From: Streptomyces corynorhini
GTDB taxonomy: Bacteria > Actinomycetota > Actinomycetes > Streptomycetales > Streptomycetaceae
DNA: 40,713 nt
NCBI RefSeq assembly: GCF_003346515.1
Contig: NZ_QQNA01000025.1
Location: 1-40,713, forward strand
Direction of reading: 5' to 3'
In this document: piece after piece, positions 8,061 through 16,236 of the stretch
How the letters are laid out: each line of letters starts with the position of its first letter
How positions within the stretch are numbered: position 1 is the first letter of the stretch
Notes under the pieces: generated by a model
Told to the model about the DNA's origin: nothing
Seen by the model: the letters and a program-made list of their open reading frames with translations, nothing else
The model's database searches: none
Made by a program: the position numbers and the translations under genes

Positions 8061-9422
8061 TCAGCTGATCAGACCCTTGTCCCGCAGATACGGGACGGGG
8101 GAGATGTCGGAACCGAACGCGGGCCCCGTGCGCATCTCGAAGTGCAGGTGCGGCCCCGTGACGTTGCCGGTCGCGCCGGACCAGCCGATGAGCGTGCCGC
8201 CCTGGACGCTCTGGCCGACGACGGCCTTCACCTCGGAGAGATGGGCGTACTGGCTGTACATGCCGTCCTCGTGGCGGATGACGACCTGATTGCCGTAGTC
8301 GCCGCCGGGACCCGCCGTGACGACCTCCCCCGGGCCGATGGCCGCGACCGGCGTTCCGGTGGGGACCACGAAGTCGACGCCGGTGTGCAGGCCGGTGGAC
8401 CAGGAGGAGCCCCGCTGGTGGTACGGGGTGCCGGCCGGTGCCTTGACGGGCAGGGTCCAGCCGCCGGACACACTGCCGCCCGCCGGGACGACCATCTGCG
8501 GGGAGGACTTCATGATGGCCTTGACGTACTCGTACGTCTCCCCGTCCGCCCCGCTCGCGCGCGGCACACCGCCGTACTTCTCCACCGTCTGCCAGCCCGT
8601 GTGGTGCCCGGCCAGGGCCAGTTCCAGCGGGGTGCCCCGGTAGCCGGGGTGCTCCTTCGCGGTCCGCAGGAGACCGCACATCCGCTTGCCCAGTGACGGT
8701 ATGGCGTCCGCCGGGTCCAGGATGTCCGCGACGCCGTCGTTGTTGCCGTCGATGCCCTCGGTCGCCCAGTCGGCGTCGGAGAACTGCGCGATGCCCCGGG
8801 TGACGGGCCGCTGGGTCCGTGTCCCGTCGGGCAGCTCCGCGCCCGACGGGCTGTCCTCGGAGGGGAGTTCGGAGGCGGGGCTCCCGCCGGAGGCGGTCTC
8901 TCCGCCGGTCTCTCCGCCCGTCTCTCCGCCCGTCTCTCCGCCCGTCTCTCCGCCCGATTCCCCGTCCGATTCCCCGTCCGGCTCTCCGCCCGGCTCGCCG
9001 TCCGTCGTGTTGTCCGCTGCCCGCTGGTCCTTGCTCCGCGGGTCCGTCAACGAGCCCTCGCCGTCCGCCGATCCGTCCGCCGCTCCGTCCGTCGATCCGT
9101 CGGCCGACCCGCCCGGCTCGTCCAGCGGAACCGACCGGGCCCTCGGATTGAAGTTGCTCGCCTGCTTCAACTGCGCCGCCAGCAGGGGCGCGGTGAGCAG
9201 CTTGTCCGTACAGTCGGCAGCGGCGTCGCGTATGAGCTTCGCGTATATGACAGGCACACCGACGTCGCCCGCCTTCAACTCGGTTCCCACCGGGGCGGGG
9301 ACGTTCCCGTCGGCCGCCTCGCTGTCGTCGAAGGTCCCGAGCAGGACGGCTCCCAGCCCGATCGACAGGGGCGTGATGACGGCTCCGGCGATGACCGGCA
9401 CCATCCAGCGAGGGATCTTCAC
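8061..9422 (-). CDS. Exported M23 endopeptidase with a degenerate, split lytic-transglycosylase-like half
   Basis: A 453-residue cell-wall protein. Residues about 7-30 are a signal anchor (VPVIAGAVITPLSIGLGAVL). Residues 70-97 and 210-250 look like the two halves of an SLT lysozyme-like domain (LLAAQLKQASNFNP, then GIAQFSDADWAT and DGNNDGVADILDPADAIPS). They are separated by about 110 residues of acidic Gly/Glu/Ser/Thr repeats. The position where active family members carry QESG reads QASN, so the catalytic Glu appears to be Ala88. The C-terminal M23 peptidase looks intact: H346 and D350 (HTGVDF), H394 (QYAHLS) and H427 (HLHF) are the zinc and catalytic set. The GTG start at 9422 has GGGGGAG upstream. 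It probably cleaves peptidoglycan cross-bridges or stems. Confidence 0.88.
   Translation of the reverse strand: MKIPRWMVPVIAGAVITPLSIGLGAVLLGTFDDSEAADGNVPAPVGTELKAGDVGVPVIYAKLIRDAAADCTDKLLTAPLLAAQLKQASNFNPRARSVPLDEPGGSADGSTDGAADGSADGEGSLTDPRSKDQRAADNTTDGEPGGEPDGESDGESGGETGGETGGETGGETGGETASGGSPASELPSEDSPSGAELPDGTRTQRPVTRGIAQFSDADWATEGIDGNNDGVADILDPADAIPSLGKRMCGLLRTAKEHPGYRGTPLELALAGHHTGWQTVEKYGGVPRASGADGETYEYVKAIMKSSPQMVVPAGGSVSGGWTLPVKAPAGTPYHQRGSSWSTGLHTGVDFVVPTGTPVAAIGPGEVVTAGPGGDYGNQVVIRHEDGMYSQYAHLSEVKAVVGQSVQGGTLIGWSGATGNVTGPHLHFEMRTGPAFGSDISPVPYLRDKGLIS
8896..8955. repeat. 12-bp tandem repeat inside the M23 gene
   Basis: Five head-to-tail 12-base units of the form GTCTCTCCGCCC occupy this stretch, with degenerate versions continuing to about 9000. 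On the coding strand they give Gly-Gly-Glu-Thr tetrapeptides, part of the linker that splits the SLT-like domain. Being a multiple of 3 bases, the array can change copy number without a frameshift. Confidence 0.9.
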
Positions 9423-9510
9423 AGGTCCGACACTCCCCCTACTCGACCATCGCGGTGAGGCTTACTATGTCATCCGCGCCGGGGAGGCCCGAGCACGCCC
9501 CGTGCACTCG

Positions 9511-10012
9511 TCACGAAGGCGCGCGCAGGGCGTCCACCGGTTCCATGCGGCTTGGACAGATCGGCGGGCGTCACGACCGTGAGCGAGTCCTGATGCCCGG
9601 GGGCCGGCGCGATCGGCGCCTGGCGGGCCACCTGCTGGGCCGCGCCGAGCGAGGTGTTGATCAGTACGTGGGTGACGTTCCGCAGCCCGAGGCGGTCACC
9701 TGCCGTCGTGGACGGCGGCAACTCGGCGGTGGACAGCCGCTGTTCGCGCCGCATGCCGCCGAGGACGCCGACGACCGTGTACGACTGGCCCTTGGAGAAG
9801 ACCGCCGGGGCGTCCTCCACCCGGCTGATGCCGAGCAGCCGCGCCGCCTGGTCGCCGACCACCGCCACCTGGTCGTGGCGGGCGACGTTGCCCGCTCGAA
9901 GAACCGCCCGGCGGTCATCCTCCCGCGTACGGCCGCCGGTACGTCCTCCGAGGCGGCGACACCGGCCAGGGTCTGGCCGGAGGTGTCGCCGGGCGCGTTG
10001 ATGTCGTTGGAC
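9511..10012 (-). pseudogene. Decayed MacB/FtsX-type ABC transporter permease
   Basis: Fragments of an ABC permease periplasmic core domain survive on the minus strand in more than one frame. From about 10010 downwards the frame reads INAPGDTSGQTLAGVAASED and then RMTAGRFFER. A one-base loss near 9900 shifts the frame, which resumes with VAVVGDQAARLLGIS, GQSYTVVGVLGGM and THVLINTSLGAAQQVARQ. After DLSK near 9560 the sequence jumps, and MEPVDALRAPS, a typical permease C terminus, appears at 9511-9546 in another frame. The N-terminal region and the last membrane segments are missing. So this is a remnant with a 5' truncation, a frameshift and an internal deletion. It abuts the SGNH hydrolase stop codon. 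Confidence 0.8.
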
Positions 10013-11215
10013 TTACCCGCACACTGCCGGTCGCGGGGGAGTTCCGAGGGGGCCGTCGGCGGCGAAGGCCCGCGCGGCGAAGCGCTCGCCGATGCGGCGG
10101 TGGGTGGCGGCGTCCGGGTGGAGCTGATCGGGGAGGGGGAGTTCGGCGGAGTCGGCCTGACCGTAGAGTTCCCGGCCGTCCAGGTGGTGGAGGTTCGGGT
10201 CCTCGGCCGCCCGCTCCCGCACGATGCGGGCCAGCTCGTCCCGGATGACGCCCAGGGTCAGCTTGCCGCTCGCGCGCTCCGCCGGGTCACCCGTTGCCCG
10301 GAAGCTCAGCCGTCCGGCGCTCAGAGCGGTGAGGTCCGGGGCGCTGGGTCCCGGTGTGTCCTCGTGGATGGGGCACAGGATGGGCGAGACGACCAGCAGC
10401 GGTGTGGTGGGGTGGCCCTCGCGGATGGTGTCGAGGAAGCCGTGCACGGCCGGGCCGAAGGCGCGCAGCCGCATCAGATCGGAGTTGATCAGATTGATGC
10501 CGATCTTGACGCTGATCAGGTCGGCGGGGGTGTCCCGCAGCGCGCGGGCGGTGAACGGGTCGAGGAGGGCGCTGCCGCCCAGCCCCAGGTTGATCAGCTC
10601 GACGCCGCCGAGCGCGGCGGCGAGCGCGGGCCAGGTGGTGGTGGGGGAAGCCGCGTCCGAGCCGTGGCTGATCGAACTGCCGTGGTGCAGCCAGACCTTG
10701 CGGCCCCGGTCCGGTACGGGCTCGACGGGGGCGTCGGTGCGCAGGGCGACGAGTTCGGTGGTCTCGTTGTGCGGCAGCCAGATCTCGACGTCCTTGACGC
10801 CTTCCGGCAGACCGGTGAAGCGCAGGGTGCCGACCGGTCCCGGCCTGCTCTCGGCGGTGCCGGCGGCCATGTCGATGGTCACGGTGTTGCCGCCGCGCAC
10901 ACGTGCCTGGTCCGTCAGCCGGCCGTCGACGAGCAGGTCGTACACCCCGTCCGGGCGGGGCGGGGCACCCGCGTAGACCCGCTTGGTGGGCAGCGTGTCG
11001 AGTTCGACGGCACCGGCCCGGGTCCGGAAGACCAGCCGTACGCCGGAGGGCTGTGACTCCGCCATGGCGAGCTGCGGGTCGGCGCACTGGGCGCGGGCGC
11101 GCGCGGGCAGCCGGTGCGGCAGGACACCGTGTGCGGTGTGTTCGAGGTCGAGGGCACCGCGCAGGAGGTCTTCTGTGAGGGGTGTGGTGATCCAGTCGGG
11201 CGGGGAGGAGTGCAT
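10013..11215 (-). CDS. SGNH/GDSL-family hydrolase
   Basis: A 400-residue protein with no obvious signal peptide. The N-terminal half (about 50-170) is a beta-rich domain that may bind carbohydrate. The C-terminal half is an SGNH esterase fold: the nucleophile block GSSISHG at 179-185, the LINLGLGGSA block with Gly and Asn of the oxyanion hole, IGINLINS, and DQLHPD supplying the Asp-His pair. It is likely an esterase or lipase; the substrate is unknown. Its last residues run into the remnant of the ABC permease, so the final PAVCG may be a junction-derived tail. The upstream region carries an 8-bp tandem repeat. TetR lies further upstream in the same orientation. Confidence 0.85.
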   Translation of the reverse strand: MHSSPPDWITTPLTEDLLRGALDLEHTAHGVLPHRLPARARAQCADPQLAMAESQPSGVRLVFRTRAGAVELDTLPTKRVYAGAPPRPDGVYDLLVDGRLTDQARVRGGNTVTIDMAAGTAESRPGPVGTLRFTGLPEGVKDVEIWLPHNETTELVALRTDAPVEPVPDRGRKVWLHHGSSISHGSDAASPTTTWPALAAALGGVELINLGLGGSALLDPFTARALRDTPADLISVKIGINLINSDLMRLRAFGPAVHGFLDTIREGHPTTPLLVVSPILCPIHEDTPGPSAPDLTALSAGRLSFRATGDPAERASGKLTLGVIRDELARIVRERAAEDPNLHHLDGRELYGQADSAELPLPDQLHPDAATHRRIGERFAARAFAADGPLGTPPRPAVCG

Positions 11216-11233
11216 GGTCCTGGCCTGTTCGTC

Positions 11234-11273
11234 GGTGTTCGGGTGTTCAGGTGTTCAGGTGTTCGATTGTTCG
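11234..11273. repeat. 8-bp tandem repeat in the leader of the SGNH gene
   Basis: Five adjacent 8-base units run GGTGTTCG, GGTGTTCA, GGTGTTCA, GGTGTTCG and ATTGTTCG, located 19-58 bases upstream of the hydrolase start. On the gene's own strand the unit reads TGAACACC. Its role is unknown: it may be a slippage microsatellite or clustered binding sites. Confidence 0.9.
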
Positions 11274-11312
11274 GACGGGCGCGAGAGGGGGCGGGGGCGG
11301 GCGGCACCTCGC

Positions 11313-11405
11313 TCAGGGGCCGGGCTCAGGGGCCGGGCTCGGGCTCCGGGCTCGGGCTCCGGGCTCGGGCTCCGGGCTCAGGCCCCGGCTCAGGCCCCGG
11401 GCTCG
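11313..11405. repeat. GC-rich degenerate repeat at the tetR 3' end
   Basis: A run built from GGGCTC, GGGCTCC and GGGGCC units, mostly with a 12-base period, covers the intergenic region between tetR and the SGNH gene. The tetR stop codon (11390-11392) lies inside it, so the last few codons of that gene (PEPGA) come from the repeat. It may form G-rich or hairpin structures, but no clean terminator stem stands out. Confidence 0.75.
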
Positions 11406-11971
11406 GGGTCGGGCCAGTTCCGCAGCAGGGCGTCGAGAGCGTCCAGGATCCTGGACCACGACACCTCCGAGTCCGGCGCGCTGTGGCTGAACCCTCCCTG
11501 CGCCTCCAGGCTGGCGTACCCGTGGAAGACGCTGCCCAGCAGCCGGACGGCGTGCGTCTGGTCGGGCTCCGCCAGGTCGTAACCGCGCAGGATCGCCCGC
11601 GTCATCTGCGAGTGCCTGCGACCGGCGCCGGCCGCCGCCGTCTGCGGATCGAGCCGGAGCTGAGCCGCGGCGTAGCGGCCCGGATGCTCGCGGGCGTAGT
11701 CGCGGTAGACGTTGGCGAAGGCGGTCAGGGCGTCCTTGGCGGCCCGCCCGGCCAGCGCGGCGGCGCCCCGGTCGGCGAGTTCCTCCAGGGCGAGCAGCGC
11801 GATCCTCGTCTTGAGGTCCTGGGAGTTCTTCAGATGTGAGTAGAGGCTCGCGACCTTCACATCGAAGCGTCTGGCCAGCTCCGAGACCGTCACCTGGTCG
11901 AAGCCGACCTCGTCGGCCAGCTCCGCCCCCGCCAGGGTCAGCCGTTCCGTGGTCAGTCCTGCATATGCCAT
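11390..11971 (-). CDS. TetR/AcrR-family transcriptional regulator
   Basis: A 193-residue repressor. Its N-terminal HTH is clear: LTLAGAELADEVGFDQVTVS followed by ELARRFDVKVASLYSHLKN, ending in the usual YSH-type contact helix. The C-terminal part (about 65-190) is the ligand/dimer domain and resembles the WHG-type fold (YRDYAREHPGRYAA, then LLGSVFHGYASLEAQGGFSH). I chose ATG 11971 over GTG 11980 because GAGGTGA is correctly spaced before 11971 and overlaps the GTG. It is divergent from the FBP-domain gene across one long palindrome spanning both promoters, so it probably represses both genes. The ligand is unknown. Confidence 0.9.
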   Translation of the reverse strand: MAYAGLTTERLTLAGAELADEVGFDQVTVSELARRFDVKVASLYSHLKNSQDLKTRIALLALEELADRGAAALAGRAAKDALTAFANVYRDYAREHPGRYAAAQLRLDPQTAAAGAGRRHSQMTRAILRGYDLAEPDQTHAVRLLGSVFHGYASLEAQGGFSHSAPDSEVSWSRILDALDALLRNWPDPEPGA

Positions 11972-11998
11972 AACCGTCACCTCTTTCGACAGAACCGA

Positions 11999-12027
11999 TT
12001 ATTAATTTGCCTAAGACCTTTAGGCAA
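11999..12027 (-). promoter_or_regulatory. Promoter of tetR (minus strand)
   Basis: On the minus strand, TTGCCT (complement of 12022-12027) is followed after 17 bases by TAATAA (complement of 11999-12004). The spacing and hexamers fit a HrdB-type promoter reading into tetR. The palindromic operator covers its -35 element and spacer. Confidence 0.65.
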
Positions 12028-12031
12028 ATTA
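12003..12031. promoter_or_regulatory. TetR operator palindrome
   Basis: The sequence TAATTTGCCTAA at 12003-12014 is repeated as its exact reverse complement at 12020-12031, with five bases between. This 12-bp-arm palindrome lies in the intergenic region between tetR and the FBP-domain gene and overlaps both predicted promoters. It is an AT-rich island in GC-rich DNA, as expected for a TetR binding site. Confidence 0.88.
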
Positions 12032-12035
12032 GCGT
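12007..12035 (+). promoter_or_regulatory. Promoter of the FBP-domain gene, probably leaderless
   Basis: TTGCCT (12007-12012) is followed after 17 bases by TAGCGT (12030-12035), which fits the TANNNT -10 form. The ATG at 12043 lies seven bases past the -10 element, so transcription should begin at or next to the start codon, giving a leaderless mRNA. No ribosome site is seen. The operator covers this promoter too. Confidence 0.6.
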
Positions 12036-12042
12036 GCCCTGT

Positions 12043-12531
12043 ATGAACCCGTTGAGTGAACGAGAGATTCGTGCCGCGTTCGTGAACTGCACGAAGGGCG
12101 CGGCCAAGCGGCTGGCCGTCCCGCGCGACCTGGCCGACCAGCCGTGGGACGACCTGGACTACCTGGGCTGGCGGGATCCGCAGTCCCCCGGCCGGGCCTA
12201 CCTCGTCGCCGTCCTGGACGGCAGGCCGCGCGGCCTCGCGCTGCGCGCGGGCTCCGCGGCCTCGGGGGCGCGGAGCGGCATGTGCTCGATGTGTCTGACC
12301 ACTCACCCCGGCGGCGTCTCCCTGATGGTCGCGCCGAAGGCGGGGAAGGCCGGGCAGCAGGGCAACTCGGTCGGCGCCTACATCTGCGGCGACCTGGCCT
12401 GTTCGCTGTACGTGCGCGGCAAGAAGGCCGCGGGCCCCGGCGCGCGGCTGCACGAGTCGCTCACCCTGGAGGAGAAGATCGCGCGGACGATGACGAACGT
12501 CGCCGCGTTCGTCGACAAGGTGACCGCGTGA
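12043..12531 (+). CDS. FBP-domain (EF-G-binding, FusB-like zinc-finger) protein
   Basis: A 162-residue protein matching the treble-clef FBP domain found in the C-terminal part of elongation factor G-binding proteins such as FusB. The core shows CSMCLTTHPGG and the second cysteine pair in YICGDLACSLYVRGK, suitable for one zinc ion. LSEREIRAAFVNCTKG and a helical LTLEEKIARTMTNVAAFVDKV flank it. In fusidate-resistance proteins this domain binds EF-G on the ribosome; in Streptomyces the role of stand-alone versions is uncertain. It is divergent from tetR under the shared operator, so it is likely inducible. Confidence 0.85.
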   Translation: MNPLSEREIRAAFVNCTKGAAKRLAVPRDLADQPWDDLDYLGWRDPQSPGRAYLVAVLDGRPRGLALRAGSAASGARSGMCSMCLTTHPGGVSLMVAPKAGKAGQQGNSVGAYICGDLACSLYVRGKKAAGPGARLHESLTLEEKIARTMTNVAAFVDKVTA

Positions 12532-12609
12532 CCCGCGTGACCCGCGTGATCTGAGCTGTCTCGCTCCAGAGCCCCGACCCCAGTCCCAGCCCCCGGCCCG
12601 GCCCCGGCC

Positions 12610-13425
12610 TCAGCCTCGGCCGATGTACGGCATCCCCGTGGCCATCACCGTCGCGAACTGAATGTTCGCCTCCAGCGGCAGCTCCGCCATGTGCAGTACG
12701 GTCCTGGCCACGTCCGCGACGTCCATGACCGGCTCCGCCATCCGCTCCCCGTTCGCCTGCGGCACCCCGCGCGCCATCTGCCCGGTCATGTCGGTGGAGG
12801 CGTTGCCGATGTCGATCTGACCGCAGGCGATGCGGTACGGGCGGCCGTCCAGGGAGAGGGATTTGGTGAGGCCGGTCATGCCGTGCTTGGTGGTGGTGTA
12901 GGCGACGGAGTCGGGGCGGGGGGCGTGCGCCGAGATGGAGCCGTTGTTGATGATGCGGCCGCCCTGCGGGTCCTGCTCCTTCATCAGCCGGAACGCGGCC
13001 TGGGCGCACAGGAAGCTGCCCGTCAGGTTGGTTTCCAGGACCTTGCGCCAGGCCGCGTACGGCAGTTCCTCCAGGGGGACGCCGCCGGGTCCGAAGGTGC
13101 CCGCGTTGTTGAAGAGCAGGTCGAGGCGGCCGTAGCGCTCGCGCACCGCCGCGAACAGGGCGTCCACCGCCTGCGGGTCGGACACGTCGGTCGGTACGGG
13201 CAGCGGCGCCGCCGCCGTACCGGGGGCGCCGTCCGCAGCCGCCCGTGCCGCCGTCTCGTCGAGCGTCCCCGGGCTCCGCCCGGCCAGGACCACCGTCCAG
13301 CCCGCGCCGGTCAGGGCCAGGGCGACGGCGCGGCCGATGCCCGAGCCCGCGCCGGTCACCAGCGCGACTCCCGGCGCGGGACGGCGTTCCTGGTCGGTGG
13401 AATCGATCTTCCGCATGGCGTTCAT
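12610..13425 (-). CDS. Short-chain dehydrogenase/reductase
   Basis: A 271-residue classical SDR. The Rossmann motif TGAGSGIG is near residue 25, NNAG follows the fourth strand, and the catalytic set is seen as Asn (LETNLTGS), Ser ([12 protein letters not shown]) and YTTTK. These features predict an NAD(P)-dependent oxidoreductase of unknown substrate. The ATG at 13425 gives a start with MNAMRK; a second ATG lies three codons later. The gene is convergent with the FBP-domain gene, with 78 bases between them, and a repetitive 104-base stretch separates it from the Gfo/Idh gene upstream in the same direction. Confidence 0.9.
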   Translation of the reverse strand: MNAMRKIDSTDQERRPAPGVALVTGAGSGIGRAVALALTGAGWTVVLAGRSPGTLDETAARAAADGAPGTAAAPLPVPTDVSDPQAVDALFAAVRERYGRLDLLFNNAGTFGPGGVPLEELPYAAWRKVLETNLTGSFLCAQAAFRLMKEQDPQGGRIINNGSISAHAPRPDSVAYTTTKHGMTGLTKSLSLDGRPYRIACGQIDIGNASTDMTGQMARGVPQANGERMAEPVMDVADVARTVLHMAELPLEANIQFATVMATGMPYIGRG

Positions 13426-13440
13426 GGCCCCGCAGCGTAC

Positions 13441-13525
13441 GGGCAGCGACGGCCCGGCGCGACAGACGCGGCGCGACAGGCCCGGCGCGGCCGACGCCCG
13501 GCGCGACAGGCCCGGCGTGGCAGGC
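13441..13525. repeat. Degenerate GC-rich repeat between two oxidoreductase genes
   Basis: Units of the form GGCGCGACAGGCCCGGC recur about four times with small changes between the Gfo/Idh stop and the SDR start. There is no coding potential of note. Confidence 0.65.
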
Positions 13526-13529
13526 CCGG

Positions 13530-14549
13530 TCAGCCGTCCACCGGGTACCGCACCCCGACGCGCTCGCGCACCGCGTCGAGCGTCCGCATCACCGCGAGCG
13601 TCCCCTCCAGCGGCACGAGCGCGGACTCCGTCTCCCCGGCCCGCAGACAGCGCATCACCTCGGCCGCCTCGTACTGGAGCCCCCGCAGACCGCCGTCCGC
13701 CGTGTACTCCTCGGGCTCGGCGCCCTCCCGGCGCAGTACGAAGCGCTCCGTGCCGAAGAACCCCGACGGGACGTCGATCCGGCCCTTCGTGCCCGTCACG
13801 GTCGCCGTCACCGGGGTGCCCGCCGTCACCGAGCAGGTCAGCAGCGCGGTCGCGCCGGAGTCCCAGCCCAGCAGCATGCCGGTGTTCAGGTCGACGCCCT
13901 CCGGCGACAGCAGCGCCTCGGCCTGTACGCGGTCCGGCTCGCCCAGCAGCAGGTGGGCGAAGGAGACCGGATAGACGCCGAGGTCCAGTACGGCGCCGCC
14001 GCCCAGGGCCGGGTCGCGCAGCCGGTGCCCGGCGTCGAAGGGGCCCTGGAGGCCGAAGTCCGCCTGAACGGTACGGATCTCACCGATCGCCCCGTCCCGC
14101 ACCAGCTCCGCCAGCCGCAGCACGACCGGGTTGCAGTACATCCACATGGCCTCCATCAGGAACAGGTCCCGCTCCCGCGCCAGCGCCACCAGCTCCCCGG
14201 CCTCCCGCGCGTTGAGCGTGAACGCCTTCTCGCAGAGCACCGGCTTCCCGGCCGCGAGCGCCAGCCCGGCGGCGGCCCGGTGCGCGGAGTGCGGAGTCGC
14301 CACGTACACGACGTCCACCTCCTCGTCGGCCATGAGCCCGGCCCACTCCCCGTACGCGCGCGGGATCCCGAACCGTTCCGCGAACTCCTTCGCGGACGCC
14401 TCGCTCCGCGAGGCCACCGCCACGATCTCCGCGTCCGGCAGCTCCCGTACATCGGCCGTGAACCGCTCGGCTATTCCGCCCGTCGCCAGCACCCCCCAGC
14501 GCACGGGACCGTCTCCGGCCACTCGCCCCGCTGTCCGCTTCACCGTCAT
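13530..14549 (-). CDS. Gfo/Idh/MocA-family oxidoreductase
   Basis: A 339-residue NAD(P)-dependent dehydrogenase. The N-terminal Rossmann domain begins with [14 protein letters not shown] and contains [10 protein letters not shown] and the EKAF motif (EKP in most members, with the cofactor-facing Lys kept). The C-terminal domain has [15 protein letters not shown], the region that carries substrate-binding His/Asp residues in the family. A GGAGGAG-type ribosome site precedes ATG 14549. It probably acts on a sugar, inositol or dihydrodiol-type substrate; the sequence does not say which. It is divergent from the Bcr/CflA transporter with only 52 bases between the starts. Confidence 0.9.
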   Translation of the reverse strand: MTVKRTAGRVAGDGPVRWGVLATGGIAERFTADVRELPDAEIVAVASRSEASAKEFAERFGIPRAYGEWAGLMADEEVDVVYVATPHSAHRAAAGLALAAGKPVLCEKAFTLNAREAGELVALARERDLFLMEAMWMYCNPVVLRLAELVRDGAIGEIRTVQADFGLQGPFDAGHRLRDPALGGGAVLDLGVYPVSFAHLLLGEPDRVQAEALLSPEGVDLNTGMLLGWDSGATALLTCSVTAGTPVTATVTGTKGRIDVPSGFFGTERFVLRREGAEPEEYTADGGLRGLQYEAAEVMRCLRAGETESALVPLEGTLAVMRTLDAVRERVGVRYPVDG

Positions 14550-14601
14550 GGCTCCTCCATCGGAAATGGTCTGGACGTGTCCGGCTGAGCTGAGAGCATA
14601 G

Positions 14602-16098
14602 GTGCGGATTCAACGACTCATGGAGATATGGATGCCGGACGGCGGCCGAACCACCGAAGGACACGCACCACGCGGAGCACAGATAGAGACGGGGCGGAAG
14701 CCAGGACAGCGCCGTCCGGCGGACCCCCCGAATCCGAACCAGTCACCCGTACCGAACCAGCAGCAGGCCGGGCAGCAGACCGGCCCCTCGCCGTCCACAG
14801 CGGCCACCACCACCGCCCCGGCGGCCACCACCACCGCCGCGACCCCGGCCGCGACCGCCCCGGCCCCCACCGCCGCGCGCCGCGCCGGTCTGCTCGTCAC
14901 CCTCGTCCTGGGCGGGCTCACCGCACTGCCCCCGCTCTCGATGGACATGTACCTCCCGGCCCTGCCCGAGGTCACCCGCTCGCTGAACTCACCGGCCGCG
15001 ACCGTCCAGATCACCCTCACCGCCTGCCTCGCCGGCATGGCACTCGGCCAGATCGTCGTCGGGCCGATGAGCGACCGGTGGGGGCGGCGCAGGCCGCTGC
15101 TGTTCGGCATGTTCGTCTACATCTTCGCCACCGCCATCTGCGCGCTGGCCCCCACCGCGGAACTGCTCATCGCGTTCCGGCTCCTCCAGGGCCTCGCGGG
15201 CGCGGCCGGTATCGTCATCGCCCGCGCGGTGGTCCGTGATCTCTACGACGGCGTGGAGATGGCCCGCTTCTTCTCCACCCTGATGCTGATTTCCGGCGTC
15301 GCGCCGGTCATCGCGCCCGTGATCGGCGGACAGGTCCTGCGCGTCACCGACTGGCGCGGCATCTTCCTCGTCCTCACCGTCATCGGTATCGCGCTGACCT
15401 TCGTCGTCTGGAAGTGGCTGCACGAGACCCTGCCGCCGGAGCGGCGCCACAGCGGCGGCGTCGGCCATGCGCTGCGCACCATGCGCGGGCTGGTCGCCGA
15501 CCGGATCTTCACCGGATACATGCTGGCGGGCGGGCTCGCCTTCGCCGCGCTGTTCGCGTACATCTCGGCATCGCCGTTCGTCGTGCAGGAGATCTACGGA
15601 GCGTCGCCGCAGACCTTCAGCCTGCTCTTCGGCGTCAACTCCATCGGGCTGATCGCCGTCGGCCAGATCAACGGCAAGATCCTCGTCGGCCGGGTCGCCA
15701 TGGACCGCGTGCTGTTCTTCGGGCTGGCCGTCATCGCGCTCGCCGCGCTGGCGCTGCTGCTGATGACCAGCGGAGTCTTCGGCTCCGTCGGCCTCTTCCC
15801 GGTGGCCGCCGCGCTGTTCGTGCTGATGTCGGCGATGGGCCTGGCGATGCCCAACACCAACGCGTCGGCGCTGATGCGCACCCCGCACGCGGCGGGCTCG
15901 GCCTCGGCCCTCATCGGTACGGCGTCGTTCCTGATCGGGGCCATCGCCTCGCCGCTCGTCGGGATCGCGGGCGAGCACACCGCGGTGCCCATGGCCGTCG
16001 TCCAACTGGTGTCCGCGCTCGGCGCGCTGGGCTGCTTCCTCGGCCTCGTACGGCCGTGGCAGCCGCAGCGCCCGATGGAGCGGCGCCCGGTCGGCTGA
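14602..16098 (+). CDS. Bcr/CflA-family MFS drug exporter
   Basis: Up to 498 residues. The membrane part starts near residue 93 (GLLVTLVLGGLTALPPLSMD) and has the family signature MDMYLPALPEV just after it, then QIVVGPMSDRWGRRRPLL (MFS motif A) and a second half ending near residue 490. This predicts a 12-helix proton-driven exporter of the bicyclomycin/chloramphenicol type. The first 90 residues are Pro/Thr/Ala-rich and unusual for the family. Possible starts are GTG 14602, ATG 14620 and ATG 14632, and I cannot choose firmly. A terminator follows the stop. Confidence 0.9.
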   Translation: MRIQRLMEIWMPDGGRTTEGHAPRGAQIETGRKPGQRRPADPPNPNQSPVPNQQQAGQQTGPSPSTAATTTAPAATTTAATPAATAPAPTAARRAGLLVTLVLGGLTALPPLSMDMYLPALPEVTRSLNSPAATVQITLTACLAGMALGQIVVGPMSDRWGRRRPLLFGMFVYIFATAICALAPTAELLIAFRLLQGLAGAAGIVIARAVVRDLYDGVEMARFFSTLMLISGVAPVIAPVIGGQVLRVTDWRGIFLVLTVIGIALTFVVWKWLHETLPPERRHSGGVGHALRTMRGLVADRIFTGYMLAGGLAFAALFAYISASPFVVQEIYGASPQTFSLLFGVNSIGLIAVGQINGKILVGRVAMDRVLFFGLAVIALAALALLLMTSGVFGSVGLFPVAAALFVLMSAMGLAMPNTNASALMRTPHAAGSASALIGTASFLIGAIASPLVGIAGEHTAVPMAVVQLVSALGALGCFLGLVRPWQPQRPMERRPVG

Positions 16099-16121
16099 GC
16101 CACCCGGCACACCGCGCACCC

Positions 16122-16149
16122 GAGCCCCGTCACACAGGTGACGGGGCTC
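16122..16149. terminator. Hairpin terminator after the Bcr/CflA gene
   Basis: A perfect 12-bp stem, GAGCCCCGTCAC at 16122-16133 and its complement at 16138-16149, has a 4-base loop. It lies between the convergent Bcr/CflA and TIGR01777 genes and may serve both directions. Confidence 0.88.
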
Positions 16150-16236
16150 CGCCGTACGCGGCCGGAATCCGCACGTCCCGGCAGGAGACCTCCGCGATAC
16201 CCGCGGGCCGGTCAGACCCGGCCGACCGGACGGGGC

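Noticed and set aside
8896..8955. Possible CRISPR-like array
   Set aside because: The units are 12 bases, directly adjacent without spacers, and encode in-frame GGET repeats.
9455..11056. 533-codon plus-strand frame through the pseudogene and SGNH gene
   Set aside because: The SGNH motifs lie on the minus strand, and this frame has no family-like sequence.
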